DNA from: an uncultured Limnohabitans sp.
GTDB lineage: Bacteria; Pseudomonadota; Gammaproteobacteria; Burkholderiales; Burkholderiaceae_C
DNA length: 5,767 bases
Reading direction: 5' to 3'
NCBI RefSeq assembly: GCF_937889215.1
Contig: NZ_CALBEX010000570.1
Location: 1 to 5,767, forward strand
Shown: positions 1 through 5,767 of the stretch, piece after piece
Layout of the letters: each line of letters starts with the position of its first letter
How positions within the stretch are numbered: position 1 is the first letter of the stretch
Translations under genes and position numbers: made by a program
The notes under the pieces: generated by a model
Told to the model about the DNA's origin: nothing
Databases searched by the model: none
Seen by the model: the letters and a program-made list of their open reading frames with translations, nothing else

Positions 1-743
1 ATCAGTGCACCCCATTCAGTGTCCACCGGGCTTTGTACGCTCCGCAGCGCCAAGGGAAATGTGTACATTTCGGGTGAACGCATGACCACCAACGGGCCGA
101 TAAAGTTATTCCACGATGCGATGAACGCGATCAATCCGAGCGTGCCAAACGCAGGCCCAAGCAAGGGCACGACAACACTCCAGTAAATTCGAAATTCACC
201 GCAGTTGTCCATGCGGGCCGCCTCAATCAACTCTTTGGGTATCGCTGAGGTGATGTACTGGCGCATGAGAAAAATACCCATGGCAGGGGCAGCCCCCGGT
301 ATATAAAGCGCCCTAGGTTGGTCGATCCAGTTGAGCGCATCCATGATGAGAAACGTCGGGATCATGCCCAAAAATGAAGGCACGAGCATGGTGCCCATGA
401 CTAAAGCAAACAGCATTTTTTTATAGCGAAACTCATACACCGCAAATGCAAATCCCGCCATGGAGCAAAACAGCAAGGTCAGCGCTGTGCCCATCAAACC
501 CACATACAAAGACCAGCCCAAATTCTTCCAAAATGGGATTTTTCCCATGAGAATTTTCATATTTTCGAGGAAATGGTCCCCAAAAAACAAAGGTGGCGGT
601 ACGCTGAATATTTCTGCTCGGGGTTGTGTTGCAAACACGAACATGAAATAAAACGGTCCCAGCATCAACAAAGCCCCGAGCGTGATGAGCACCCACCCAC
701 CCAGCCCCAGAGTCGGATTGTTTTCTGACATTGACGCACTCAT
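1..743 (-). CDS. Carbohydrate ABC transporter permease, MalG-type (3' end cut by window edge)
   Basis: Inner-membrane permease of a CUT1-family sugar importer; with its MalF-type partner it forms the translocation channel. My reading gives 247 residues from ATG at 743 to the window edge. Family members are usually about 270-300 residues, so roughly 30-50 C-terminal residues are missing. Hydrophobic segments lie near residues 14-38, 76-102, 109-135, 147-160 and 188-212. The ATPase-contacting EAA loop is at about 174-193 (EAARMDNCGEF, then a VVPL end). The glycine usual after the aspartate is Asn here. The start overlaps the stop of the upstream permease as ATGA (740-743). A Shine-Dalgarno AGAAGG (750-755) sits 6 bases before ATG-743, favouring it over the in-frame ATG at 731. 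Transport class is clear; the substrate cannot be told from this sequence. Confidence 0.93.
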   Translation of the reverse strand, partial: MSASMSENNPTLGLGGWVLITLGALLMLGPFYFMFVFATQPRAEIFSVPPPLFFGDHFLENMKILMGKIPFWKNLGWSLYVGLMGTALTLLFCSMAGFAFAVYEFRYKKMLFALVMGTMLVPSFLGMIPTFLIMDALNWIDQPRALYIPGAAPAMGIFLMRQYITSAIPKELIEAARMDNCGEFRIYWSVVVPLLGPAFGTLGLIAFIASWNNFIGPLVVMRSPEMYTFPLALRSVQSPVDTEWGAL

Positions 744-1663
744 GTCTGACCTTCTTTGTTTTTAAAGGCTTTGTTTGTGATCAGCGTCATGACCAAAATA
801 ATCACGAACAGCATCCACGAAATAGCACTCGCCAAACCAAAATCATTGAAGTCGAAGGCTGTCCGGTACATGTACATGGCAGTGGTCATTCCCGAGTACT
901 CCGGGCCCCCTTTTCCACCCGTCAAAATGAAGGGCTCCTCAAAAAGTTGCAAGCCACCAATTACCGTCAAGGTCACGCCGAAAAACATGATGGGTTTGAG
1001 TTGCGGCAAGGTAATGAACCAAAATTGTTGCCAACTTTTAGCCCCATCCATGCGCGCGGCTTCGTACAGATCTCGTGGAATACTCTGCATGGCTGCCACG
1101 TACAAAATCACGTTGAATCCCAGATACCGCCAAAAAACAACGGCCGACACCACGGGTTTGATCGCTTCTGGGCTGCCCAACCAATCGATGTTCTCAGCAG
1201 GCAACACACCATTGAGCAGTGGCCATTTCGCCAATTCCGCCAAGGCGGCGTTCACCATGCCGTAATCGGTGGAGAACAAGGTACTGAACATGATGGCAAT
1301 GGCCACCGTGGATGTGATGTAAGGCAAAAAATACGCCGCCATGGCGGCGTTTCTCCAGCGCCCTAATTTTTCATTGATCAAGTAAGCCAATGGAATTGCC
1401 ACCAAGTGCTGAGGCATGCCTGACGCCAAAGCCATCCACAAGGTATTGCCCATTGAAGTCCAGACCAGTGGATCCTCGATGGCGAAGATGAGGTTTTCCA
1501 GCCCCACATATTCCATTGATCCGAGTCCCTGAACGGGATCCCACATATGGAACATGAGGACAAACGAAAACACGATCGGAAACAAACCAAATACCAGGAA
1601 CAGCAATAAAAATGGACTGATCAGCACGTACGGTGCTGCCGCTGGCTTCAAGATCGGTTTCAT
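740..1663 (-). CDS. Carbohydrate ABC transporter permease, MalF/UgpA-type
   Basis: First membrane subunit of the CUT1 sugar importer, 307 residues, a normal length for this family. A short basic N-terminus leads into a hydrophobic segment at about 12-37. Further segments lie near 72-95, 105-130, 172-192, 222-242 and 276-297, giving the usual six. The EAA loop is textbook: EAARMDGAKSWQQF at 201-214, ending in LP at 219-220, with the conserved glycine at 207; this is where the ATPase docks. The ATG at 1663 shares one base with the stop of the substrate-binding gene (TAATG). Its stop overlaps the next permease start (ATGA). Both overlaps suggest translational coupling on a single mRNA. Only a weak purine-rich site (AAGAAG) lies upstream of the start. 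The sugar is unknown. Confidence 0.95.
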   Translation of the reverse strand: MKPILKPAAAPYVLISPFLLLFLVFGLFPIVFSFVLMFHMWDPVQGLGSMEYVGLENLIFAIEDPLVWTSMGNTLWMALASGMPQHLVAIPLAYLINEKLGRWRNAAMAAYFLPYITSTVAIAIMFSTLFSTDYGMVNAALAELAKWPLLNGVLPAENIDWLGSPEAIKPVVSAVVFWRYLGFNVILYVAAMQSIPRDLYEAARMDGAKSWQQFWFITLPQLKPIMFFGVTLTVIGGLQLFEEPFILTGGKGGPEYSGMTTAMYMYRTAFDFNDFGLASAISWMLFVIILVMTLITNKAFKNKEGQT

Positions 1664-2904
1664 TATCGGCTGGATCTTCTTTGCACCAAACGGTGCGCAT
1701 CTTTCAACGCCTGTTCAATTGGTTTGTTTTTATTGAGGACAAGGTCCAACTCAGCATTCACGATCTCTTCAGCCACACTGTCGTTTTTGAAGACCGTGGT
1801 GGGCTTGATTTGTAAAGCTGTATTTTTCCATTCAATACGTGCCTTTTGGCCACCCAAAAATGCCACTGGTTGTTCAAAGAACGTACCACTCTGCGCCTCG
1901 ATCAGGGCAGGGAATGCATTGAACTTTTCAAACGCCATCTGTTGTTGTTTGCTGTTCAGGGTCAGGTGCTGGATCAGATCCCACGCAATGGCTTTGTTCA
2001 CTGCTTTTTTGGGTATCGCGTAGAAGGTTCCACCCCAAGAGGTGGCAACACGCTCTGGCAAAACCGTTGACCGCCACATGCCACTGGTGTTGGGTGCGAG
2101 CCAATTTTGCAGGTGCCCTCCCAACCAAGCGCCCATCATTTGCACGGTGACTGTTCCGCGCTTGAGCGACTCGCCCCATTCGTTGGACCAAGGGTTGATC
2201 TTGGCATCCAAGCCCTCTGCCCTTATTTTTTGGGCAAGTTCAAAGCCTCTTTTAAAGCGTGGCGACGAGTCAATGACGGATTTACCCTCTGCATTGAAGT
2301 AAACGCCCTGCCCTTCAGGTATGCCTGTCCTGATCAAGATGTCCTTGACATCTCGTGCATGGGCGACCAAGTAAGCGCCTGTGCTTTTTTTGATCTTTTG
2401 ACCACTTTGAATAAAGCTATCCCATGACTGTGTCAATTCTGATTCTTTGACCTTCGCTTTGGCCAACAAGTCGTTTCTATAGAACATGGCACCCGGGCCG
2501 ATGTCGGTGGGAATCGCCACTTGACCGTAGTTTGCAGATCGGCCTTGGGCCATGGCGTATGTCACCAACTTGGGATCAAACTGACCCACCTGGTAGGGTG
2601 ACTTTTCCAGATCTTCCAGACCCCCACTTTGTGCAAACCGACCCAAGTAACCGTACTCGATGGTCATCACATCTGGCAAACCGGTTGATGTCGCCAAAGC
2701 CGTTGTCATGGCTGTGTGATGGTCTGCGTATTCCCGCCCAACCACTTTGACCTCTACGTTTGGGTTTTTCTTTTGCCATTATTGTAATGACGCTTTGACG
2801 ATTTCATCTACCGCAGGAAATGCTGCGACAGTGATGGTCGTTTTCTGTGCCATGGCCATGTTCAATGACAAGGCGCAAACGACAAATGAAGCGATTTTTT
2901 TCAT
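1663..2904 (-). pseudogene. Sugar ABC transporter substrate-binding protein, interrupted by an in-frame TAA
   Basis: Periplasmic receptor of the adjacent importer (extracellular solute-binding protein family 1). ATG at 2904 follows AGGGA (2910-2914) and encodes a clear signal peptide: MKKIASFVVCALSLNMAMA, with likely cleavage after AMA at residue 19. One reading frame runs from there to the stop at 1663, 413 codons, a normal family length. Codon 42 (2779-2781) is TAA, preceded by CAA and followed by TGG. Homology-like sequence continues unbroken beyond it: WQKKNPNVEVKVV, then a HHTAMTTALAT stretch and LPDVM typical of these receptors. A single substitution from AAA, GAA or CAA would explain the stop. 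A downstream GTG at 2745 could start a protein, but it would lack the signal peptide and the first strand of the fold. Either a recent nonsense mutation or a sequence error; the remainder shows no decay. Confidence 0.88.
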
Positions 2905-2919
2905 ATTGGTCCCTGTTTG

Positions 2920-2933
2920 TGAAAGCGCTTTCA
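2920..2933. promoter_or_regulatory. LacI-family operator, perfect 14-bp palindrome
   Basis: The sequence TGAAAGCGCTTTCA is its own reverse complement and has the central CG of LacI/GalR-family operators. It also fits the general cre-like consensus. It touches the predicted -10 element and covers the expected transcription start, 16 bases upstream of the start codon of the substrate-binding gene. A bound repressor would therefore block the sugar operon until an inducer appears. The regulator gene is not in this window, so its identity is unknown. Confidence 0.85.
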
Positions 2934-2961
2934 TTTTTAAGCAAGGTTAAATCACTGTCAA
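2933..2961 (-). promoter_or_regulatory. Sigma70-like promoter of the sugar ABC operon
   Basis: Read on the minus strand, a perfect -35 hexamer TTGACA (2956-2961) is followed after 17 bases by AAAAAT (2933-2938). An alternative -10 is TAAAAA at 16 bases. Both -10 candidates match the consensus at 4 of 6 positions. The palindromic operator begins where the -10 ends, a layout typical of repressor-controlled promoters. The leader would be only about 25 bases long. Confidence 0.65.
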
Positions 2962-3016
2962 GTCAACCAAGGGTTTCTACTTGTTCTACATACCTTGCCA
3001 ATTTTTGACATTCAAA

Positions 3017-3050
3017 GCAAAAAGGCCACTCTTTGAGTGGCCTTTTTTGC
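3017..3050 (-). terminator. Intrinsic terminator (looks bidirectional)
   Basis: A 13-bp stem (AAAAAGGCCACTC pairing with GAGTGGCCTTTTT) closes a TTT loop and is flanked by A and T tracts on either side. The GC pairs on each side extend it with one unpaired base. On the minus strand it ends the leftward small membrane-protein gene and keeps read-through out of the sugar operon. The symmetric A and T runs would allow it to work in both directions, but no rightward gene ends here. Confidence 0.85.
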
Positions 3051-3068
3051 TTTAAGTTGACGGTGTGC

Positions 3069-3085
3069 CTTGCCCTTCGGGCAAG
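3069..3085. repeat. Short hairpin after the small membrane-protein gene
   Basis: CTTGCCC and GGGCAAG form a perfect 7-bp stem around a three-base loop. It lies 11 bases beyond the stop codon of the leftward gene and before the main terminator. There is no T-run directly after it, so it is more likely an mRNA 3'-end stabilising hairpin than a terminator. Its role is inferred from position only. Confidence 0.45.
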
Positions 3086-3096
3086 CTATGACCGAC

Positions 3097-3567
3097 TCAG
3101 ATGTAATAGAGACGATCGCGCACCATTCTGGAAGCGCGGCGGGTCATCAGAGTTTCCAGGTTCTGGGCCGGTGCTTTGTCTTGGACAGCACGGTCCATGG
3201 CCACTTGCAAATCGCTCATCAAACGTGAATCGGTTTGCGCCATGGCCCACAGGCGCTCGTCTGCACGGCGGCGGGCCACCTGGGCAGACCAGCTGTCCAG
3301 ACCGGTCATCAGGTTTTGCGCCAGTGCGCGTGTGACGCCTCGCAACAGGCCAATCGCCAATGCTGCAACAGCCCACAGGGCCAGCCAAGCCGCCACAACA
3401 TGGGTTTCAGCCCAGGTGTCGATCATTTGGTTGGTGATGACCACCAATGCGGCCACCCCAGCGGCCAGCATGAGGCTCGCCACGAGTTTGGTGGATGATG
3501 GGGCCACTGCAGCAGCTGCGGCGGGGGTGGGCATTTGGCCTAAGATTGATTTGGTAGCGGTGTTCAT
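3097..3567 (-). CDS. Small membrane protein with two predicted transmembrane segments, function unknown
   Basis: 156 residues; I do not recognise a named family. The N-terminus (1-26) is polar, then rich in Ala and Pro. Two hydrophobic stretches follow, at about 27-46 and 55-75, separated by a short polar turn with an Asp and a Glu, so it is probably a hairpin in the inner membrane. The C-terminal half (about 77-156) is basic and helical in character, with ARRRADERLWAMAQ and MTRRASRMVRDRL patches, and probably lies in the cytoplasm. The start at 3567 is chosen because AAGGGA (3575-3580) sits 7 bases upstream and a good promoter lies at 3632-3660. The longer reading from 3684 would begin upstream of that promoter. 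The gene diverges from a LysR regulator, so it may be a target, though this is only positional. A terminator follows it. Confidence 0.75.
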   Translation of the reverse strand: MNTATKSILGQMPTPAAAAAVAPSSTKLVASLMLAAGVAALVVITNQMIDTWAETHVVAAWLALWAVAALAIGLLRGVTRALAQNLMTGLDSWSAQVARRRADERLWAMAQTDSRLMSDLQVAMDRAVQDKAPAQNLETLMTRRASRMVRDRLYYI

Positions 3568-3631
3568 TTTGTGTTCCCTTGATTCGCTTTTGTTTTCTTT
3601 GGCAATCCAAGTTATCAAAACCATGAGCCGA

Positions 3632-3660
3632 ATCATAGGGTTTTTACCAATGCCGTTCAA
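3632..3660 (-). promoter_or_regulatory. Sigma70-like promoter of the small membrane-protein gene
   Basis: On the minus strand, TTGAAC (3655-3660) is followed after exactly 17 bases by TATGAT (3632-3637), a 5-of-6 match to the -10 consensus. The start of transcription would fall near 3625, leaving a leader of about 58 bases before the ATG at 3567. This supports the shorter reading of the gene. Confidence 0.6.
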
Positions 3661-3689
3661 CTTTATATTCATGATGTCATTCATTCATA

Positions 3690-3715
3690 ATGGTGATAGA
3701 TAAAGCCATCACCAT
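3690..3715. promoter_or_regulatory. Perfect inverted repeat running into the LysR start codon
   Basis: ATGGTGAT and ATCACCAT are perfect 8-bp complements separated by 10 bases. The right arm includes the first two bases of the chosen ATG at 3714; the left arm begins with the alternative ATG at 3690. LysR-type regulators often bind interrupted dyads near their own divergent promoters, so this may be an autoregulatory site. As RNA, the same repeat could fold and hide the start codon. The arms do not give a clean T-N11-A core (closest spacing is T-N10-A), so the assignment is tentative. Confidence 0.5.
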
Positions 3716-4691
3716 GAACACCCCCATCCCGGCCACCTTTCGCAACCTCGACCTGAACTTGCTGCGGGTGTTTGACGAAGTCATGGCCGAGCGCAGCCTG
3801 ACCCGCGCCGCGCAGAACTTGGCCCTGACCCAGCCGGCCGTGAGCAATGCCTTGCGCCGACTTCGCGACGCATTAGGCGACGAACTGGTTCGCCGCCACG
3901 GCCACGGGATCGAGCCGACGCCACGGGCTTTGGCGCTTTGGCCCAGCGTTCGGGGCGCCTTGCGGGAGCTGCAAGCGGCCATCGTGCCCAGCGCTTTTGA
4001 GCCTGGTCAGGCCAACAGCACCTTTGTATTGGCCATGGCAGACGCCACGGCAGCCGAACTCATGAGCGGACTGGCACGCGAAATGGAACTGCAAGCGCCC
4101 GGCGTGTCCTTGCGCGTATTGCCGCTGACCACACGCGATCCACGGCAACTGTTGAGCGATGGCACCGCCGACATTGCGCTGGGCTACTTTCCGGCGGTGT
4201 TGACCGATTTGACAGCCCGCGCCCAATCGGGCGAGGCTGTCGCTTACGCCCACAAGCGCCTGTATTCAGGCGAATACGTGTGTGTGATGCGCAAGGGGCA
4301 CCCATTGGCCAAACGCCCGATCACCCTGCAAGACTATTGCGCGGCGCGTCATTTGCTGGTCAGTTTTTCTGGGCGTGCGTACGGCTTTATCGATGAGGCC
4401 CTGGCCGCGATCGAGCAGCAGCGGCGCATCGTGCTCACCGTCAACCAGTTTTTTACCGCTGGGCGTGTGGTGGTCAATTCCGATTTGCTGACGGTGCTGC
4501 CCCGCCACTTTGTGCCCACCACGGGCATGACCAAAGAGCTGGTGCTGCACGAGCTGCCCTTTGAGGTGCCGCCTGTGCAAGTGCATGCCCTTTGGCACCG
4601 CAAACGCGAACAAGACAGACCGCACCAATGGCTGCGCGACCAGCTGCAACTGGTGGCCCAACAGGCCTTTTCCACCGAAGTCAAAACATGA
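3714..4691 (+). CDS. LysR-family transcriptional regulator (NahR/NodD-like subgroup)
   Basis: 325-residue DNA-binding regulator. The N-terminal winged helix-turn-helix is clear: LDLNLLRVFDEVMAERSLTR (12-31), then AAQNLALTQPAVSNALRRLR (32-51), with a wing around 55-70. A linker helix follows, then a periplasmic-binding-protein-like effector domain from about 100 to the end. The C-terminal WHRKREQDRPHQWLR motif (294-308) resembles the NahR, NodD and DntR branch, whose members respond to small aromatic or similar ligands. The ligand here cannot be deduced. ATG-3714 places the helix-turn-helix at the usual distance; ATG-3690 would add eight residues without a better ribosome site. Possible promoter elements are weak: TATATT at 3664-3669 with TTTACC 15 bases upstream. 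It diverges from a small membrane protein and overlaps the following phosphoesterase. Confidence 0.93.
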   Translation: MNTPIPATFRNLDLNLLRVFDEVMAERSLTRAAQNLALTQPAVSNALRRLRDALGDELVRRHGHGIEPTPRALALWPSVRGALRELQAAIVPSAFEPGQANSTFVLAMADATAAELMSGLAREMELQAPGVSLRVLPLTTRDPRQLLSDGTADIALGYFPAVLTDLTARAQSGEAVAYAHKRLYSGEYVCVMRKGHPLAKRPITLQDYCAARHLLVSFSGRAYGFIDEALAAIEQQRRIVLTVNQFFTAGRVVVNSDLLTVLPRHFVPTTGMTKELVLHELPFEVPPVQVHALWHRKREQDRPHQWLRDQLQLVAQQAFSTEVKT

Positions 4692-5563
4692 ACATTCAGC
4701 TCCTGTCGGACCTGCACCTGGAGTCCAACCCCACATTCGCGCCCACCGCCGCGCCAGATGCCGATGTGCTGGTGCTCGCAGGCGACATTGGTTCTTACCA
4801 AACCGGCTCGGCCCTGGCCGCAGCAGGAGATGCAGACTTTGGCCTGGCGCGGTTTTCACCACTGCACGGCTGGCCCACCCCAGTGCTGTTTGTGCCCGGC
4901 AACCATGAATACGATGGGCTGGACTTTGACGACGCCCATGCCCGGCTGCGCCAAACTTGCGAGCGGCTGGGCATCACCTGGCTGGAGCGCGAGGTGCTGC
5001 AATTAGGCGGCGTGCGGTTTGTCGGCACCACGTTGTGGACCGACTTTGATGCGCTGGGCCCGCTGGCTGGGCAAGCCATACCCGACCCGCTGACCGACAA
5101 AATTCCAGCGCATTTCAGCCACCCCAACAGCCAATACACGCGCCAGCTCAAAGCCCGCGATAAAGCCTTTCGGGCCGCCAACTATTACCTGCGCAAAACC
5201 CTGACCACAAGGCAAGCCGAACCTTGGCTGGCTGAGGGGATGCGTGAGCAAGCCCTGCAATGCCAGGACTGGCTGAGCGCTGCGCTGCATGCCCCTTTTG
5301 CAGGCCCCACCGTGGTAGTCACGCACTTTGCGCCCAGCTTGGGCAGCGCCGATCCGCGCTACGGCCATGTGCCGGGTACAGCGGGTTTTTGCAACGCGCT
5401 CGACCACTTGCTGCCCCACGCCCAGTTGTGGCTGCACGGCCATTTGCACTGCGCGAGCGACTACACCCAAAACGGCTGCCGCGTGGTGGCCAACCCGCTG
5501 GGCTATGCGCGCAAAAACGAACAAGTGATGTTCAAACCGCAATGTGTGCTGCAAGTGCTTTGA
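4688..5563 (+). CDS. Calcineurin-like metallophosphoesterase
   Basis: 291-residue, probably cytoplasmic, two-metal hydrolase of phosphate esters; no signal peptide or membrane segment is visible. All blocks of the family signature are present in order: D8-x-H10 (SDLHLE), G32-D33, G71-N72-H73-E74, H213 (VVTHFAPS) and G251-H252-x-H254. These residues bind the metal pair, so the enzyme should be active. A stretch at about 130-195, rich in charged and aromatic residues, forms an insert between the third and fourth blocks and probably shapes substrate choice. The natural substrate (nucleotide, nucleic acid or other phosphodiester) cannot be told. The start is ATG-4688 because the first metal motif begins seven residues later; the open frame to 4592 reads through LysR coding sequence. 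It overlaps the LysR stop as ATGA, suggesting coupled translation. Confidence 0.93.
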   Translation: MNIQLLSDLHLESNPTFAPTAAPDADVLVLAGDIGSYQTGSALAAAGDADFGLARFSPLHGWPTPVLFVPGNHEYDGLDFDDAHARLRQTCERLGITWLEREVLQLGGVRFVGTTLWTDFDALGPLAGQAIPDPLTDKIPAHFSHPNSQYTRQLKARDKAFRAANYYLRKTLTTRQAEPWLAEGMREQALQCQDWLSAALHAPFAGPTVVVTHFAPSLGSADPRYGHVPGTAGFCNALDHLLPHAQLWLHGHLHCASDYTQNGCRVVANPLGYARKNEQVMFKPQCVLQVL

Positions 5564-5728
5564 ACATGTCGCTGCACGACGAGACACCTGTCGGACCATA
5601 AAGGCCCGACCTACAGGGGATCGGTCTTTGTAGGTCGGTGCCTTCAGGTCCGACGTTGTGCACCAACGTCACTTGAACATGTCGCTGCGCGACAAAACAT
5701 ATGCCGGACCGTCAAGGCCCGACCTTGT
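5560..5728. repeat. REP/BIME-like cluster: two direct copies of about 55 bp with a 113-bp period
   Basis: A first copy at about 5560-5614 and a second at about 5673-5727 share an identical 16-base start (TTGAACATGTCGCTGC) and an identical AAGGCCCGACCT block, with scattered differences between. The first copy includes the TGA stop of the phosphoesterase. Each copy has a small hairpin, perfect in the second (TGTCGC-TGC-GCGACA, 5680-5694), followed by an imperfect palindrome of 27 bases. A third palindrome lies inverted between them. This is the pattern of dispersed intergenic repeats of the REP/BIME type. No transposase gene of the REP-associated kind is in the window. Confidence 0.7.
5590..5654. 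repeat. Large inverted repeat / hairpin formed by two facing REP-like units
   Basis: Three paired blocks nest around a 13-base loop: GTCGGACC with GGTCCGAC (8 bp), AAGGC with GCCTT (5 bp) and CCGACCTACA with TGTAGGTCGG (10 bp). They are separated by bulges of 3, 2 and 1 bases. That makes 23 pairs in 65 bases. TGCACGAC (5573-5580) and GTTGTGCA (5655-5662) can extend the stem with one non-Watson-Crick position. Lying just after a stop codon, it could end transcription or protect the phosphoesterase mRNA 3' end. There is no T-run, so a classic intrinsic terminator is not supported. Confidence 0.75.
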
Positions 5729-5767
5729 ATGATTTTTCTCAATGCCTGTGAACGTGTTTTTCTTTTA

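Noticed and set aside
756..1265. Rightward open frame of 169 codons opposite the MalF-type permease, and a second one at 731-1366
   Set aside because: Both are antisense to a well-supported permease, with no recognisable domain or ribosome site.
1663..2745. Substrate-binding protein as an intact 360-residue gene starting at GTG-2745
   Set aside because: Upstream in the same frame lies a full signal peptide, ribosome site, promoter and operator, separated only by one TAA. The shorter form would lack secretion and part of the fold.
2577..2779. Reinitiation at the ATG overlapping the internal TAA (TAATG)
   Set aside because: That ATG is in a different frame and encodes a short unrelated peptide, so it would not restore the receptor.
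2779..2781. TAA as a recoded codon (selenocysteine or pyrrolysine) or programmed read-through
   Set aside because: Those amino acids use TGA and TAG. No recoding structure is evident, and this receptor family does not need such a residue there.
3097..3684. Longer 195-residue reading of the small membrane protein
   Set aside because: The extra 39 residues are encoded across and upstream of the best promoter, and a good ribosome site stands before ATG-3567.
4592..4687. N-terminal extension of the phosphoesterase
   Set aside because: It lies wholly inside the LysR coding sequence, is low-complexity in character and precedes the family's usual N-terminal metal motif.
4266..4862. Leftward open frames of about 198 codons opposite LysR/phosphoesterase (also 5003-5599)
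   Set aside because: Open antisense frames are expected opposite GC-rich genes; the composition is unlike real proteins and the plus-strand genes are certain.
5560..5728. CRISPR-like array
   Set aside because: There are only two direct copies with many differences, the third unit is inverted and the spacing is too long; it fits REP-type repeats better.

Overview
The window looks like a chromosomal segment of a betaproteobacterium, most likely Burkholderiales and close to Comamonadaceae. This rests on the look of the proteins, the moderately high-GC codon use in the right half and the REP-like intergenic repeats. It is inference, since no rRNA or marker gene is present.

The left half (about 1-2961) is a leftward sugar-uptake ABC operon of the CUT1 (maltose/glycerol-phosphate) type. 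In transcription order it holds a periplasmic substrate-binding protein (2904 to 1663), a MalF-type permease (1663 to 740) and a MalG-type permease (743 to the window edge, 3' end missing). The genes overlap by 1 and 4 bases, as in a tightly coupled operon. Just upstream lies a sigma70-like promoter, with a perfect 14-bp LacI-type palindrome at its -10/start region. The binding-protein gene has an in-frame TAA at codon 42, so as written the transporter has no intact receptor. The ATPase, any sugar enzymes and the LacI regulator are not in the window.

The middle (about 3017-3715) begins with a strong hairpin terminator that insulates the operon. Next is a leftward gene for a small protein with two predicted membrane segments and no recognised function (3567 to 3097). 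A divergent intergenic region of about 146 bp follows. It holds a good promoter for the small gene and a perfect 8-bp inverted repeat that runs into the start codon of the next gene.

The right part (3714-5563) is a rightward pair: a LysR-family regulator of the NahR/NodD-like subgroup and a calcineurin-like metallophosphoesterase, overlapping by ATGA. The end of the window (5560-5728) carries a REP/BIME-like cluster: three related imperfect palindromes, two facing each other, within a direct repeat of about 113-bp period. The first repeat copy begins at the stop codon of the phosphoesterase. I saw nothing in the last 39 bases.

No tRNA, rRNA, CRISPR array, insertion sequence or defence system was seen. 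Most of the window is ordinary metabolism and regulation. The points worth a second look are the nonsense codon, the operator and start-site palindromes, and the REP-like cluster.
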